The notes: generated by a model not told the origin, from the letters alone. Shown: positions 33,733-43,336, numbered from the stretch's first letter. The stretch is DNA of 64,000 nt from CAWBCR01 sp963787375 (GCA_963787375.1 CAWBCR010000031.1:62001-126000), one strand, 5' to 3'. Program-made: numbers and translations.

Positions 33733-35175
33733 ATGGCACAGAAGCTCACGTTTGGCGAAGCGAAGCTGTTCATCGACGGGCAGTGGGTCGGCGGCGGGCC
33801 GCTGCTGGAGGTGACGAACAAATACACCGGCGAGGTGATCGGCGCGCTGCCGACTGCCCGCCAGGAGGAAGTCGACGCGGCGATTGGCGCGGCGCAGCGG
33901 GCCACCACCGTGATGGCCGACATGCCCGCCTTCAAGCGGGCCGACATCCTGCTGCGCACGGCGCAGGCCATCCAGACGCGCTACGACGAATTTGCGCGGA
34001 CCATCGCCGCCGAGGCGGGCAAGGCGCTCAAGTACGCGCGCGGCGAGGTCGACCGGGCGATCAGCACGTTTACGATTGCCTCCGAGGAGGCCAAGCGCAT
34101 CAACGGCGAGACTATCGCGCTGGACGCGGTGCCATCCGGCGCGGGCTACTTCGGGTTTTACGTGCGCCGCCCGGTGGGCGTCGTGGCGGCGATCTCGCCG
34201 TTCAACTTCCCGCTGAACCTGGTCGCGCACAAGGTTGCGCCGGCGCTGGCCTCCGGCAACACGGTGGTGCTCAAGCCGGCCAGCACCACCCCGCTGACCG
34301 CCGTGCTGCTGTGCCAGGTGCTGGACGAGGTCGGGCTGCCCGCCGGGGCGATCAACCTGGTGGTGGGCTCCGGCGGCACGGTCGGCGAGTGGATGGTGCG
34401 CGATCCGCGCGTCAGCAAGGTGACCTTCACCGGCAGCCCGCCGGTCGGCGAGCGCATCACGAACATCGCGGGCATCAAGCGCGTGACGCTGGAGCTGGGC
34501 AACACCTCGCCGGTGATCGTCGCGCCGGATGCCGACCTTGACCTGGTGGCGAAACGCTGCGCGGTGGGCGCGTACTACAATTCGGGACAGGTGTGCATCT
34601 CGGTGCAGCGCATTTACAGCGACAAGGCCATCGCGGAGCCGTTCACCGAGAAGTTCGTGGGCGCGAGCGAGGCGATGGTCGTCGGCGACCCGCTCGACGA
34701 GCGGGTGGACGTCGGCCCGATGATCGACCCGCGCGAGGTAGACCGCATCGAGGCGTGGGTCGGCGAGGCGACCGGCGCGGGCGCGCAGGTGCTGACCGGT
34801 GGCCGACGCGAGGGGCCGGTCTACTGGCCGACGGTGCTGGCGAACGTCACGCCCGACATGAAAGTGGTGGCCGACGAGGTGTTTGCGCCGGTGGCAAGCG
34901 TCATTCCCACCGACGACTTCGAGCAGGCGCTCGAAGCAGCCAACGCCACGACCTACGGCCTGCAGGCGTCGGTCTTCACCAACGACATCAATCGCGTGCT
35001 GAAAGCCATCAAGCGGCTGAACTTCGGCGGGGTGATTATCAACGAGGGGCCAAACTACCGCGCCGACCACATGCCCTATGGCGGCACGCGCCGCAGCGGG
35101 CTGGGCCGCGAGGGGCTCAAGTACGCCATCGAGGAGATGACCGAGATCCAGATGGTCGTCATCCGTGCGCCGTAG
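33733..35175 (+). CDS. NAD(P)-dependent aldehyde dehydrogenase
   Basis: The 480-residue ALDH has the cofactor strand AAISPFNFPLNLVAHKVAPALASGN, catalytic Glu in VTLELGNTSPV and catalytic Cys in NSGQVCISVQRIYSD, about 34 residues later. It resembles glyceraldehyde-3-phosphate (non-phosphorylating), lactaldehyde and sulfolactaldehyde dehydrogenases; the substrate cannot be decided by eye. AAGGAGG lies upstream of the ATG. It stands alone between two terminators, so it forms its own transcription unit. Confidence 0.93.
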   Translation: MAQKLTFGEAKLFIDGQWVGGGPLLEVTNKYTGEVIGALPTARQEEVDAAIGAAQRATTVMADMPAFKRADILLRTAQAIQTRYDEFARTIAAEAGKALKYARGEVDRAISTFTIASEEAKRINGETIALDAVPSGAGYFGFYVRRPVGVVAAISPFNFPLNLVAHKVAPALASGNTVVLKPASTTPLTAVLLCQVLDEVGLPAGAINLVVGSGGTVGEWMVRDPRVSKVTFTGSPPVGERITNIAGIKRVTLELGNTSPVIVAPDADLDLVAKRCAVGAYYNSGQVCISVQRIYSDKAIAEPFTEKFVGASEAMVVGDPLDERVDVGPMIDPREVDRIEAWVGEATGAGAQVLTGGRREGPVYWPTVLANVTPDMKVVADEVFAPVASVIPTDDFEQALEAANATTYGLQASVFTNDINRVLKAIKRLNFGGVIINEGPNYRADHMPYGGTRRSGLGREGLKYAIEEMTEIQMVVIRAP

Positions 35176-35194
35176 CGGACGGAAGGATCACACA

Positions 35195-35230
35195 GGGGCG
35201 GGCGGCGACATGACGTGTCGTGCCCGCCCC
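35195..35230. terminator. Bidirectional hairpin between convergent genes
   Basis: GGGGCGGGC (35195-35203) and GCCCGCCCC (35222-35230), with an inner CGACA-TGTCG stem, lie 20 nt after the aldehyde dehydrogenase stop and 11 nt before the convergent repeat-protein stop. Confidence 0.6.
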
Positions 35231-35240
35231 TACCATTCGC

Positions 35241-36474
35241 TCAATCGATCACAATGCCCCGTTTTACCAGGTCGAACAGATTGTCGACGGTCAGTTCCAC
35301 GCCGTAGGTCTCCTTCGCCGCCTGCGCCTGTTTGACGGTCACGCCACGGTCGTACAGCCTGACGATCACGTCATGGGTCAGGTCGGGCAGACCAAGCGCC
35401 AGCATCCCCTTGACGTATTCCGGCTTCACGCCGTGGTCGAAGAAGCGGATCAGATCGCGCGGGGTCAGGTCGGGCAGGCCAAGCGCCAGTATCTCCTTGA
35501 CGTATTCCGGCTTCAGGCCGTGGTCGAAGAAGCGGATCAGATCGCGCGGGGTCAGGTCGGGCAGCCCGGTCTCGCGCATCTGGCGGATGAACTCCGGGCG
35601 CACGCCGTGATCGGCGAGCTTCAGCACGTCGCGCGGGGTCAGGTCGGCAAACTCCGCCTGGCGCACCTCGCGGATCAGCTCCGGGCGCACGCCACGGTCG
35701 AAGAACCGGACCAGGTATTCGGGGTCCAGATTGGGCAGGCCAGCCTCGCCCACCTCGCGGATGTAGTCGGGCCGCACGCCATGATCGGCGATCAGCACCA
35801 GGTCGTTCGCCGTCACACCCTCCAGGCCCGCCTCCAGCGCCTCACGAACGAGCTGCGGGCGCACGCCGTGATCGGCCATCAGCACCAGATCGTGCGGATT
35901 CAGGTTAGCCAGGCCAACCTCGCGCAGTTCGCGGACGAACTGCGGGCGCACGCCGTGATCGGCGCACCTCACCAGATCGCGCGGCGTCAGGCCGGTCAGC
36001 CCGGCCTCGCGCAGCTCGCGGATCAGGTCGGGGTCCACGCCGTGGTTGGCGAGCGCGATCAGATCGCGCGCGCCGAGATCGGCGAGACCGGCCTCGCGCA
36101 GCGCGCGGACGTAATCCACGTCGACGCCGGCCCATTGCAGGTCGAGCAGCTCGTCGGGCGTGAAGTCGAAGCCAGCCAGCTTCATCGCCGCCGCGTAGCC
36201 GGCGTCGGGCTGGCGCTGGCGGCGCTGGCTGTGGATCTCAACCCTAAATCCACGGCCTGAGCGCTGCCGGGCATCCCCTCGCTGAAGCCGGGTCGGTAGC
36301 GGCGGGTCGGGCGGTGTGGGCATGTCGGGCGGCGCGGGCGTGTCGGGCATGGGCGGGCCTTGAAAGCCGGGCTTGCCCTGCTCGCCCAGCGCGTCAAACA
36401 GCTTCATGCGCCTCTTCTGCCGAAATCTGGCCGCCCTCGACCATCTCCAGAATGATCATGCGTTCTTCAGACAT
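35241..36474 (-). CDS. SHOCT-like N terminus plus nine 29-residue repeats; frameshifted
   Basis: I place the start at 36474 (MSEERMIILEMVEGGQISAEEA), because AGGAG lies 8 nt upstream and this reads as a SHOCT-like domain. A one-base indel near 36408 then joins it to MKLFDALGEQG. After a Pro-rich linker come nine tandem repeats of 29 residues with the consensus xIRELREAGLxxLTPRDLxxxxDHGVRPE, preceded by a partial unit. Repeats 7 and 8 are nearly identical, also in DNA. Similar arrays occur at the ends of bacterial signalling and peptidase proteins and probably form a helical solenoid. The partner is unknown. The DUF2089 gene upstream is probably its regulator. Confidence 0.75.
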
Positions 36475-36523
36475 CGCGTTACTCCTGTATGCCGCCCGGT
36501 GGCGGGCGGGTGTGTGTTGACGT

Positions 36524-36904
36524 TCAGCGCTGGCGCTTCAGCTCTTCGAGCAGCGCCGCCGCCTCGTCGACGCCGATCTCGCCGGCGCGCAGCCGTTCGA
36601 GCACCGCCCGGCGGCGCAGCGAGAGGTCGTCTTCGGCCTGCTCGCCGAAACCCAGCGTCTCGACGATCTCGCCGAGCTTGCTGCGAATGGTCCAGTAGGA
36701 GATCCCCAGCTCGCGCTCCATCTCCTTGACGTTGCCCTTGCTCTTAACGAACAGGACCACAAAGTCAAAGTCGGTGGGCGACAGCCTCGAAAACAGGTCG
36801 GGCTCAAACTGGCCGTGTACTTGCGCGCCGCAGGCGGAGCACGTCAGCTCGGTGACGATCAGCCGCCCGCCGCACGATGGGCATTGTTCCGGAATCCTGT
36901 GCAT
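36524..36904 (-). CDS. DUF2089 zinc-ribbon/HTH protein
   Basis: The 126-residue protein starts with a zinc ribbon (CPSCGG...CSACG). An HTH-like region follows (SPTDFDFVVLFVKSKGNVKEMERELGISYWTIRSKLGEI), and the end is a SHOCT-like helix pair (VLERLRAGEIGVDEAAALLEEL). DUF2089 proteins are presumed DNA-binding regulators and often sit beside SHOCT-like or DUF4097 genes, as here. Its promoter spacer contains a palindrome, which suggests autoregulation. Confidence 0.88.
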   Translation of the reverse strand: MHRIPEQCPSCGGRLIVTELTCSACGAQVHGQFEPDLFSRLSPTDFDFVVLFVKSKGNVKEMERELGISYWTIRSKLGEIVETLGFGEQAEDDLSLRRRAVLERLRAGEIGVDEAAALLEELKRQR

Positions 36905-36930
36905 GCCGCTTCCTTTTTTGCTAGCAATTT

Positions 36931-36959
36931 GACTCTATACCAAAATTTTTGGTTTGTCA
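36931..36959 (-). promoter_or_regulatory. Promoter of the DUF2089 operon with palindrome in the spacer
   Basis: On the minus strand a consensus TTGACA (36954-36959) is followed by a TATAGA or TAGAGT -10 region (36931-36938). Between and partly over them is the palindrome ACCAAAATTTTTGGT (36938-36952). An operator in this position would block RNA polymerase. The DUF2089 protein is the obvious candidate ligand. Confidence 0.6.
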
Positions 36960-36991
36960 ACAACATTTTTGACTTAGCGGTCGGGAGAAGA

Positions 36992-37071
36992 AATCAGTCC
37001 ACAGAATTGCACGGATGGCACAGATGAAGAGATTGAAATCTGTGTCATCTGTGGATGATCTTGTGTTGTGA
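36992..37071. repeat. ATCTGTG dispersed repeat (family C)
   Basis: Contains TCAGTCCACAGA near its left end and TCTGTGTCATCTGTGGA at its right end, partly self-complementary. Related copies lie at 41549-41606, 57482-57553 and, degraded, near 33600, 45975 and 59808. It has no coding potential. Confidence 0.6.
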
Positions 37072-37080
37072 GCCAAATGT

Positions 37081-39180
37081 CTACGGGGGTTCGGGCAACT
37101 CGTGGCGAACGATCAGCAGCGTGATGTCGTCTGGCTGGGGGGTGCCGTCCATGAAGTCGCGGGCCGCCTCGACCACCCGATCACGCAGGTCGCGCACCGG
37201 CAGGTCGATGTGCTGGCGCACCGCCTCGATCAGACGCGCCTCGCCGAACGGCTCACGCGTGGCGTTCTCGGCGTCGGTCAGGCCGTCGGTGTAGCACACC
37301 AGCAGGTCGCCGGGGTCCATGCGCACGCTGCCCCGCTCCCAGCGTGTATCGGGCAGCACGCCGATGGGGATGCCGGTGCGCGTCAGCCGCCTGAGCTGGC
37401 CGTCGTGGGTGAACAGCAGCGGCGGATTGTGGCCGGCGTTGGCGTAGGTCAGCGAGAACAGCGCCGGGTCGATGATACCCAGGAAGGTCGTCACGAACAG
37501 CTCGCTGCGCGTATCCTCGACGATGCACTTGTTGACGGTGTTCAGCACGCGCTCCGGGTGGAAGGCGTAGCTGTCGGGGTAACGCGTCGAATACTCGTTG
37601 ATGTAGGTGCGCAGCAGCGTGCGGCTGAGCGCCATGTACAGCGCCGCGCCCAGCCCCTTGTCGGCCACGTCAGCGACCACCAGCGCGAGCCGCCCATCCC
37701 AGGTGGTGACCGTGTCGAAGAAGTCGCCGGACGTCTCACGCGCGGAGGACACCAGCGCCGTGGCCGACCAGCCCTCAAGCTCCGGCGGAATGTTGGGCAG
37801 GAATGTGGCCTGAATGTTGCCCGCGATCTCCAGCTCCTGCACCGTGCGGGCGTGGATCAGCGTCTCGCGGTGCATGTCAGCGCGGACCAGCGCCGAGGCG
37901 ATCAGCGCCGCCAGCGACTGCGCCACCGGCAGCACCTGCTCAATCGGCCCGCGCTCCGCCGAGCGCGCGACCGCCAGCCCGCCGATCAGCGTGTCGTCGC
38001 TGGCGCGGGTGATCGGCACGACCAGCACGTGACGGCTAAACGGATCGCCGCCCCACGGCAGCGGTTTGCGGGCCGGGAACACGTACCGGCCAGGGTGGTC
38101 GCGCAGCCAGATCCACGCCTCCAGCGGCAGCCCACCCCACGCTTCGGGCAGGCACATGATCGACGTGCCCTCGTACAGCAGGCACTCCGTCCAGCTATAC
38201 GACACCATGCCCGGCACGTACTCGGCCAGCAGGGCGCGCAGCGTCGAGCCATCGGGCGGGGCGGCCAGCAGCGCCCGCGCCAGCCGCTCGGTCTGCTGCA
38301 TCTCGCGCGAGCGCTGGCGGGCCTCGTCGGCCATGCCGCTCAGCCGCGCGCCGACAATCGCCGCCGCCAGCCCGCCCGCGATGAAGAAGAAGTACACGCC
38401 CGGCCCGCTGTGTGCGTACAGCGCCGCCACAAACACTGACACCGGGTCGAGCACGAACGCCACACCCGCGCCCAGGCTCAGCAGCGTCAGCACGACCGAC
38501 AGCGGGCTCGCCGTGCGGCGCACGAGGCCGCTGGTGGCCGCCATGAACAGCGCCAGCAGCGGCGCGATCAGCAGCAGCCCCAACCCCACCTCGACGCCCG
38601 TCGCGTATAGCGCCGGCAGCAGCGCATCCAGCGCGAAGCCGGGCAGCGGCAGCGCACCACCCCACCCCCGGTAGGCGACCAGCCCTGCCAACCGGGGCAG
38701 CGTCGCGCCCAGCAGCGAGAAGGTGGCCTCCTGAGCTTTACCCAGCCGGTCGTGCAGGTCTTCGGCCTGCCAGTTGCGCGCGGCGACGGCCAGCGCGGCG
38801 AGCACGTCGAACACGATGACCGTCGGGCCGAACAGCAGCGCCGCCGACCACACCACAATATCGAGCGTGGCGTTCGAGGTGGCGTAGGTCCCCGGCTGGA
38901 TCTCGACGTTGATGTACACCGGGAAGCGCCGGAACAGGTAGCTGAGGATGCCGATGGCCAGCAGCAGCGGCCAGCGGGCGCGCAGCAGCGGCAGGTCGAC
39001 GCTGAGCGCGGCCCACACCAGCCCGGCGACCGCCAGCGGCGCGCCGTAGGCCAGCGAGCCAAGCGTCATCAGCCCGAAGGCGCGGTTGTGGGGCGGCAGG
39101 GCCTCGAGGCCGGGCCACAGCCAGCGGGCCAGCGGCAGCAGCCAGCGCTCCAGCGGGGTGGCCGCCGGTTCAGCCGCCAT
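37081..39180 (-). CDS. Membrane SpoIIE/PP2C-type protein phosphatase
   Basis: About 699 residues: eight or so membrane helices (residues about 35-300, MASE-like), a GAF-like middle (LLYEGTSIMCLPEAWGG ... VVPITRASDDTLIGGLAVARS) and a C-terminal SpoIIE/PP2C domain. The metal-binding acids lie in SSARETSGDFFD, VVADVADKGLGAAL, NAGHNPPLLF and CYTDGLTDAEN. Such phosphatases dephosphorylate anti-sigma-antagonists or similar Ser/Thr-phosphorylated partners in response to a membrane signal. No anti-sigma factor is adjacent. The start at 39180 overlaps the Nudix gene by 11 nt. Confidence 0.92.
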   Translation of the reverse strand: MAAEPAATPLERWLLPLARWLWPGLEALPPHNRAFGLMTLGSLAYGAPLAVAGLVWAALSVDLPLLRARWPLLLAIGILSYLFRRFPVYINVEIQPGTYATSNATLDIVVWSAALLFGPTVIVFDVLAALAVAARNWQAEDLHDRLGKAQEATFSLLGATLPRLAGLVAYRGWGGALPLPGFALDALLPALYATGVEVGLGLLLIAPLLALFMAATSGLVRRTASPLSVVLTLLSLGAGVAFVLDPVSVFVAALYAHSGPGVYFFFIAGGLAAAIVGARLSGMADEARQRSREMQQTERLARALLAAPPDGSTLRALLAEYVPGMVSYSWTECLLYEGTSIMCLPEAWGGLPLEAWIWLRDHPGRYVFPARKPLPWGGDPFSRHVLVVPITRASDDTLIGGLAVARSAERGPIEQVLPVAQSLAALIASALVRADMHRETLIHARTVQELEIAGNIQATFLPNIPPELEGWSATALVSSARETSGDFFDTVTTWDGRLALVVADVADKGLGAALYMALSRTLLRTYINEYSTRYPDSYAFHPERVLNTVNKCIVEDTRSELFVTTFLGIIDPALFSLTYANAGHNPPLLFTHDGQLRRLTRTGIPIGVLPDTRWERGSVRMDPGDLLVCYTDGLTDAENATREPFGEARLIEAVRQHIDLPVRDLRDRVVEAARDFMDGTPQPDDITLLIVRHELPEPP

Positions 39181-39703
39181 ATTTCGCGCCTCCGTGCTCG
39201 CCCGGCCCCTTCTCAAAGGGATGGTCCTGGTCGCGCCACAGGTGATACAGCTCGACGGCACGGCCCATCAGCCATTTCTGGGTAGGGGCTATCGAGCGGA
39301 ACGACTCGTCCTCAATCTGCGCCGGGGTGAACCAGCCGACCGCGCTGCCGGCCATGTCGTCGCCGGGGACCACCTCGCCGCTCTGATAGGCCATCAGGTA
39401 GCACACGCTGATCATCTGGAGGCCCGCCTCGTAGACGTGCGTGTAGGCGTGGATCGTGCCTAGCGGCTTCACGCGCAGGTGCGGCCCGGCCTCCTCGCGC
39501 AATTCGCGCAGCGCACCGTCGAGGATCGTCTCGCCGTGCTCAAGCGCCCCGTTGATCACCTCCCAGCCGCCGCGCGCCCTGGGGTGCGACAGCATCAGGA
39601 TCTGCCCCTGCGGGTTGACGACGAAGACCAGCGCCGCCCCGGCGAAGCAGGCAAACTGGCGCGTTCCAGCGTTGTTGGTGACGATCGGCGGGCGGTCGGG
39701 CAT
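39170..39703 (-). CDS. Nudix hydrolase
   Basis: The 177-residue protein contains a complete Nudix box (GALEHGETILDGALRELREEAGP, the GX5EX7REUXEEXGU pattern) near residues 52-74. It hydrolyses a nucleoside diphosphate linked to some moiety; the substrate is unknown. It is translationally coupled to the downstream phosphatase gene, which starts within its last codons. Confidence 0.93.
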   Translation of the reverse strand: MPDRPPIVTNNAGTRQFACFAGAALVFVVNPQGQILMLSHPRARGGWEVINGALEHGETILDGALRELREEAGPHLRVKPLGTIHAYTHVYEAGLQMISVCYLMAYQSGEVVPGDDMAGSAVGWFTPAQIEDESFRSIAPTQKWLMGRAVELYHLWRDQDHPFEKGPGEHGGAKYGG

Positions 39704-39765
39704 AAGCGGTCCTTTCGGACGCGGGAGGGCACGGCATGCCGTGCCCCTACAACGCGTCTCGACGG

Positions 39766-40752
39766 TCAGTCGTGGCCCAGCACCGGGTGCGGGCGATACG
39801 GCTCCTCAAGCTGCGCCATCTCGTCGTCAGACAGGGCGATGTCGAGCGCGGCGATGGCCTCGTCGAGGTGCGGCATCTTGCTCGCGCCGATGATCGGGGC
39901 GGTGATGCCCGGCCTGTGCAGGATCCAGGCCAGCGCGATCTGGATGGGCTTCACGCCGCGCGCCTCGGCGACGGCCTTACACGCGGTCGACCACGTCGAA
40001 GTCCATGTCCTGGTAGTACATGTTCTGGCCGTAGTCGTCGGTCTTGGCGCGGACGGTCGGCGCCCCAGCCCTCGCGGCTGCGGGTGCCCGCCAGGAAGCC
40101 GCGCGCCAGCGGGCTCCACGGGATCAGGCCGATGCCTTCCTCGATGCACAGCGGGATCATCTCCCGCTCCTCCTCGCGATAGATGAGGTTGTAGTGATTC
40201 TGCATCGAGGCGAAACGGGTGCAGCCGTAGCGGTCCTGAAGGTACAGGCATCTTGGCGAACTGCCAGGCGAACATGCTGGACGCGCCGATGTAGCGCGCC
40301 TTGCCCGCCTTGACCACGTCGTGCAGCGCGGCCATGGTCTCCTCGATGGGCGTGTCGTGGTCCCAGCGGTGAATCTGGTACAGGTCGACGTAGTCGATGC
40401 CCAGCCGGCGCAGCGAGCCGTCGATGGCGTCCATGATGTGCTTGCGCGACAGCCCGCCCTGGTTGGGCTTATCGCCCATCGGGAAGAAGACCTTGGTGGC
40501 GATGACCACCTCGTCGCGTCTGGCGAAGTCGCGCAGCGCGCGGCCCGTCACCTCCTCGCTGACGCCGCGCGAGTACATGTCGGCGGTGTCAAAGAAGTTG
40601 ATGCCCGCTTCGAGCGGCGCGCTTGATAGAAGGGCCGCGCCTACGTCCTCGTCGAGCACCCAGTCGCGCCATTTGGACGTGCCATAGGTCATGCAGCCCA
40701 GGCACAGCCGCGAGACTTTCAGACCGGTGTTGCCAAGATTGGCGTATTCCAT
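39766..40752 (-). CDS. Aldo/keto reductase, with several frameshifts
   Basis: A protein of about 328 residues of the AKR family (Tas/YajO-like): MEYANLGNTGLKVSRLCLGC, catalytic Asp/Tyr in NFFDTADMYSRG, the Lys region in VVIATKVFFP and the His in YQIHRWD. The middle part (QNHYNLIYREEEREMIPLCI, PWSPLARGFLAGTR) is in a different frame between about 40250 and 40066, and the end (IQIALAWILHRPG) is in the first frame again. At least two or three indels are needed. All expected family blocks are present in order, so this is probably an intact gene with sequence errors. Confidence 0.85.
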   Translation of the reverse strand: MEYANLGNTGLKVSRLCLGCMTYGTSKWRDWVLDEDVGAALLSSAPLEAGINFFDTADMYSRGVSEEVTGRALRDFARRDEVVIATKVFFPMGDKPNQGGLSRKHIMDAIDGSLRRLGIDYVDLYQIHRWDHDTPIEETMAALHDVVKAGKARYIGASSMFAWQFAKMPVPSGPLRLHPFRLDAESLQPHLSRGGAGDDPAVHRGRHRPDPVEPAGARLPGGHPQPRGLGRRPSAPRPTTTARTCTTRTWTSTWSTACKAVAEARGVKPIQIALAWILHRPGITAPIIGASKMPHLDEAIAALDIALSDDEMAQLEEPYRPHPVLGHD

Positions 40753-40777
40753 GATGGCTCCTTCGATACATAGATTC

Positions 40778-41476
40778 TCAAAAGCGTGGAGGGCGGGTCC
40801 GAGACCCGCCCCTACCCTCCCGTATCCCATAGGCCGCCGCCAGCCGCGCCGCCTCGGCCTCGAACGGCGCGGTGATCGGCAGGCCGCGCGCCACGTCGGC
40901 GTTGATGGCCGAAGCGTCGCCAGTGTCGAGAAAGGCCCGCCAGCCCGCCGCGTTGAGCCAGTAGTAGATGCCCCAGCGGCGCAGGCTCCACGGCTCCGTG
41001 AAGGGGTTGATCTCGTAATCGACATACACCAGCTCGTCCCCCGCGACGACAAAGTTGGTCGGGAAGTAGTCGAGGTTGATGCTCTGCGGCTCCAGCCGGT
41101 TCGCCAGCGCGAACAACTGCGCGAGCAGCGGCTCGGTCATGCCGCCGGCTGCGATCAGCTCGGCGGCGGTCGGCCCGGCGACGTAGACCTTGAGCAGGTA
41201 GTCGCGGGCGGCGTCGTGCGCGATCAACTCCGGCACGGGCACACCCAGCGCGGTCAGCCGCTGGCAGGCGCGCACCTCGACGCCCAGCTTATCCGCGCCA
41301 AAGCCGTAGTAGCCGACCGGCTCGTGGTGGATGACCTTGAGCACCATGTGCCGCCCTGCCCCATCCTCGACGCGGTACGACACGCCCGACTTGCCCTTGC
41401 CCAGCCGCGCGACGATGCGCACCGGGCCGCACAGCGTATCGAAGGTGTCGCCGGGGGAAAGGTTGTGATTGTCCAT
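40778..41476 (-). CDS. Protein-kinase-like fold phosphotransferase, unknown substrate
   Basis: About 232 residues with a short kinase-like N lobe (IVARLGKGKSGVSYRVEDG, Gly-rich loop, and VLKVIHH with the ATP-binding Lys). The compact C lobe shows SINLDYFPTNFV and YVDYEINPF, which correspond to the catalytic and metal-binding loops of APH/RIO-like kinases. It could phosphorylate a small molecule or protein. The start at 41476 (MDNHNLSPGD) is preferred over an earlier in-frame ATG. Confidence 0.75.
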   Translation of the reverse strand: MDNHNLSPGDTFDTLCGPVRIVARLGKGKSGVSYRVEDGAGRHMVLKVIHHEPVGYYGFGADKLGVEVRACQRLTALGVPVPELIAHDAARDYLLKVYVAGPTAAELIAAGGMTEPLLAQLFALANRLEPQSINLDYFPTNFVVAGDELVYVDYEINPFTEPWSLRRWGIYYWLNAAGWRAFLDTGDASAINADVARGLPITAPFEAEAARLAAAYGIREGRGGSRTRPPRF

Positions 41477-41548
41477 TGCACGCCATGCCCCTTCTTCACA
41501 ACGCCTATATCCTAGCATGGGCAGCAGGGTGAGTCCACTATGGGCAAG

Positions 41549-41606
41549 GAAGATATCAGTCCACAGATTGCACAGATGACACAGATGAAGAGATTAACAA
41601 TCTATG
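41549..41606. repeat. ATCTGTG dispersed repeat (family C), half copy
   Basis: ATCAGTCCACAGAT followed by ACACAGATGAAGAGATTAA matches the left part of the copy at 36992. It lies between the divergent kinase-like and LysE genes. Confidence 0.55.
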
Positions 41607-41672
41607 GGCTGAGCGGGAGCGACTAGCCGGTCGCCCTGCGCCGTCTTGCCGTAGCGGGCGAGCCATGCTACG

Positions 41673-42287
41673 ATGCGCCTCATGCTGATCGCCTTCCTGC
41701 ATGGCTACGCGCTCGCGCTGGGCCTGATCCTGCCGCTGGGGCCGCAAAACACCTTCGTGCTGACGCAGGGCGCGGCGCACCCGCGCTTCGTGCGGGCGCT
41801 GCCGGTTGTCGCCGTGGCGGCGCTGTCCGACACGCTGCTGATCGCGCTGGCAGTGCTGGGCGTCTCGGTGCTGGTGCTGACCATCCCGTGGTTCCGCACG
41901 GCGCTGGTGGTCGGCGGGGTGGCATTCCTGCTCGTCATCGGCTGGCTGACGTGGCGCAGCGATCCCACCGCCTCCGACCGCGCCACGGAGGCGGCGCGCT
42001 GGCCGCCGGGCCGCCAGGTGATGTTCGCGCTGTCGGTCTCGCTGCTGAACCCGCACGCCATCCTCGACACCATCGGCGTGATCGGCACGAGCTCGCTGGC
42101 CTACACCGGCAGCGCGCGGATGGCCTTCGGCGCGGGCTGCGTGCTGAACTCGTGGCTGTGGTTCGCGCTGCTGGCGTACGGCGGGCGGCTGGTCGGGTCG
42201 GTGGAGGGCGTGCGGCGCGTGCTGAACCGCGTCTCGGCGGTGATCATGTGGGTCAGCGCGGTGTATCTGGTGATCGGGCTGCTGTAG
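41673..42287 (+). CDS. LysE/ArgO-type amino-acid exporter
   Basis: The 204-residue protein has about six helices and the LysE-family N terminus FLHGYALALGLILPLGPQNTFVLTQG plus SVSLLNPHAILDTIGVIG. These are typical for basic amino-acid exporters. It is a single gene with no regulator next to it. An ATG at 41682 is an alternative start. Confidence 0.9.
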   Translation: MRLMLIAFLHGYALALGLILPLGPQNTFVLTQGAAHPRFVRALPVVAVAALSDTLLIALAVLGVSVLVLTIPWFRTALVVGGVAFLLVIGWLTWRSDPTASDRATEAARWPPGRQVMFALSVSLLNPHAILDTIGVIGTSSLAYTGSARMAFGAGCVLNSWLWFALLAYGGRLVGSVEGVRRVLNRVSAVIMWVSAVYLVIGLL

Positions 42288-42291
42288 GACA

Positions 42292-42364
42292 TTCACCGCA
42301 AAGGCGCAAAGGGCGCAGAGGAAGAACTAAGGAACCTTTGCGTTCTTTGGGTCTTTGCGGTGAG
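42292..42364. repeat. Inverted repeat rich in CGCAAAG (family D)
   Basis: TTCACCGCAAAGGCGCAAAG on the left and CTTTGCG...CTTTGCGGTGAGA on the right form a long imperfect inverted repeat between the convergent LysE and metallo-hydrolase genes; it may serve both as terminator. Confidence 0.55.
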
Positions 42365-42374
42365 ATATCTCCCG

Positions 42375-43209
42375 TCACGCGGCGGGCGTGTACGCTGCTG
42401 CGCGGAACGCCTCGCCCGCCGCCTCGACCGTGTACAGCCCCGGAAACGCAAAGTGATAGCCAAAGATCGGGATGCGCTCCGACGCAGCGCGGGCCAGCAG
42501 CGCCCGCCGCGTGGCGACGGCCTGCGCCGGGTCCACGTCGGCGACGATGTTCCAGCCGGGGTGCTCCAGGTGGATCGGGTGGGCGGCAGCGTCGGCGAGG
42601 TGCAGCAGCCGCACCCCGCCCGAACTCGATCAGCAGCGCGATCTGGCCCGGCGTGTGGCCCGGTGCCGGGATCGCCGCCACGCCGGGCAGGACGTCACAC
42701 GGCGCGTCGATCAGGTCAAGCTGCGGGCGCAGCGCGTCCAGCCGCTCGCAGGCACGGGCCACCGTCGTATCGCCACCGGCGCGCGCAGCCTGCCAGAAAT
42801 CCCACTCGGCCCGCGCCAGCACGATGCGGGCACGCGGGAACGCCGGGCGACCCGCCACAACCGCCCCGCCGATGTGGTCGGCGTGGGCGTGGGTCAGGAT
42901 CAGCACGTCCACGTCGACAGGCGCCAGCCCGCACGCCGCGAGGTTGTGCAGCAGCCGCCCCGCGCCGGGGGCCGCCTCCGCGCCATTGCCGCTGTCGACC
43001 AGCACCGCGCGCCCATCGACCTCCAACAGCAGGCAGTTGAACGGCGTGTCGAGCGTGCTGCCGCCGAGGTCGTGCGCGGTCAGCGCGGCGGCCAATTCGG
43101 CGGGCGGGGCGTTGTGGAAATAGGCGCTGACGTTGAACGCCTTCGAGCCGTCGCCAATCGACGCGCAGCGCATGCCGCCCAGTGTGAAATCGAAGATATC
43201 TGTGGGCAT
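42375..43209 (-). CDS. Metallo-beta-lactamase-fold hydrolase, frameshifted
   Basis: A protein of about 277 residues with the di-zinc motif LTHAHADHIGG, a preceding strand LLLEVDGRAVLVDSG and later PAPGHTPGQIALLIEFG and HLADAAAHPIHLEHPGW. One extra G near 42621 changes the frame between IEFG and VRLLHLAD. Quorum-quenching lactonases and other small-ester hydrolases share this layout, so the substrate is open. The start at 43209 is MPTDIFDFTLGG. Confidence 0.88.
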
Positions 43210-43336
43210 AAGGCCTCCAGATGCGAGATGGGTCGCACCACCGCTGTCCATCTTACCACAGGAACACCGCCTTGTTACCACCGCCACGATTCGTTATCCT
43301 GAAATGCATCCATTCACAAGCCGAGGGAGGAGACCC

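Noticed and set aside
35241..36180. CRISPR-like repeat array
   Set aside because: The 87-nt periodicity is a coding repeat of 29 residues in frame with no unique spacers.
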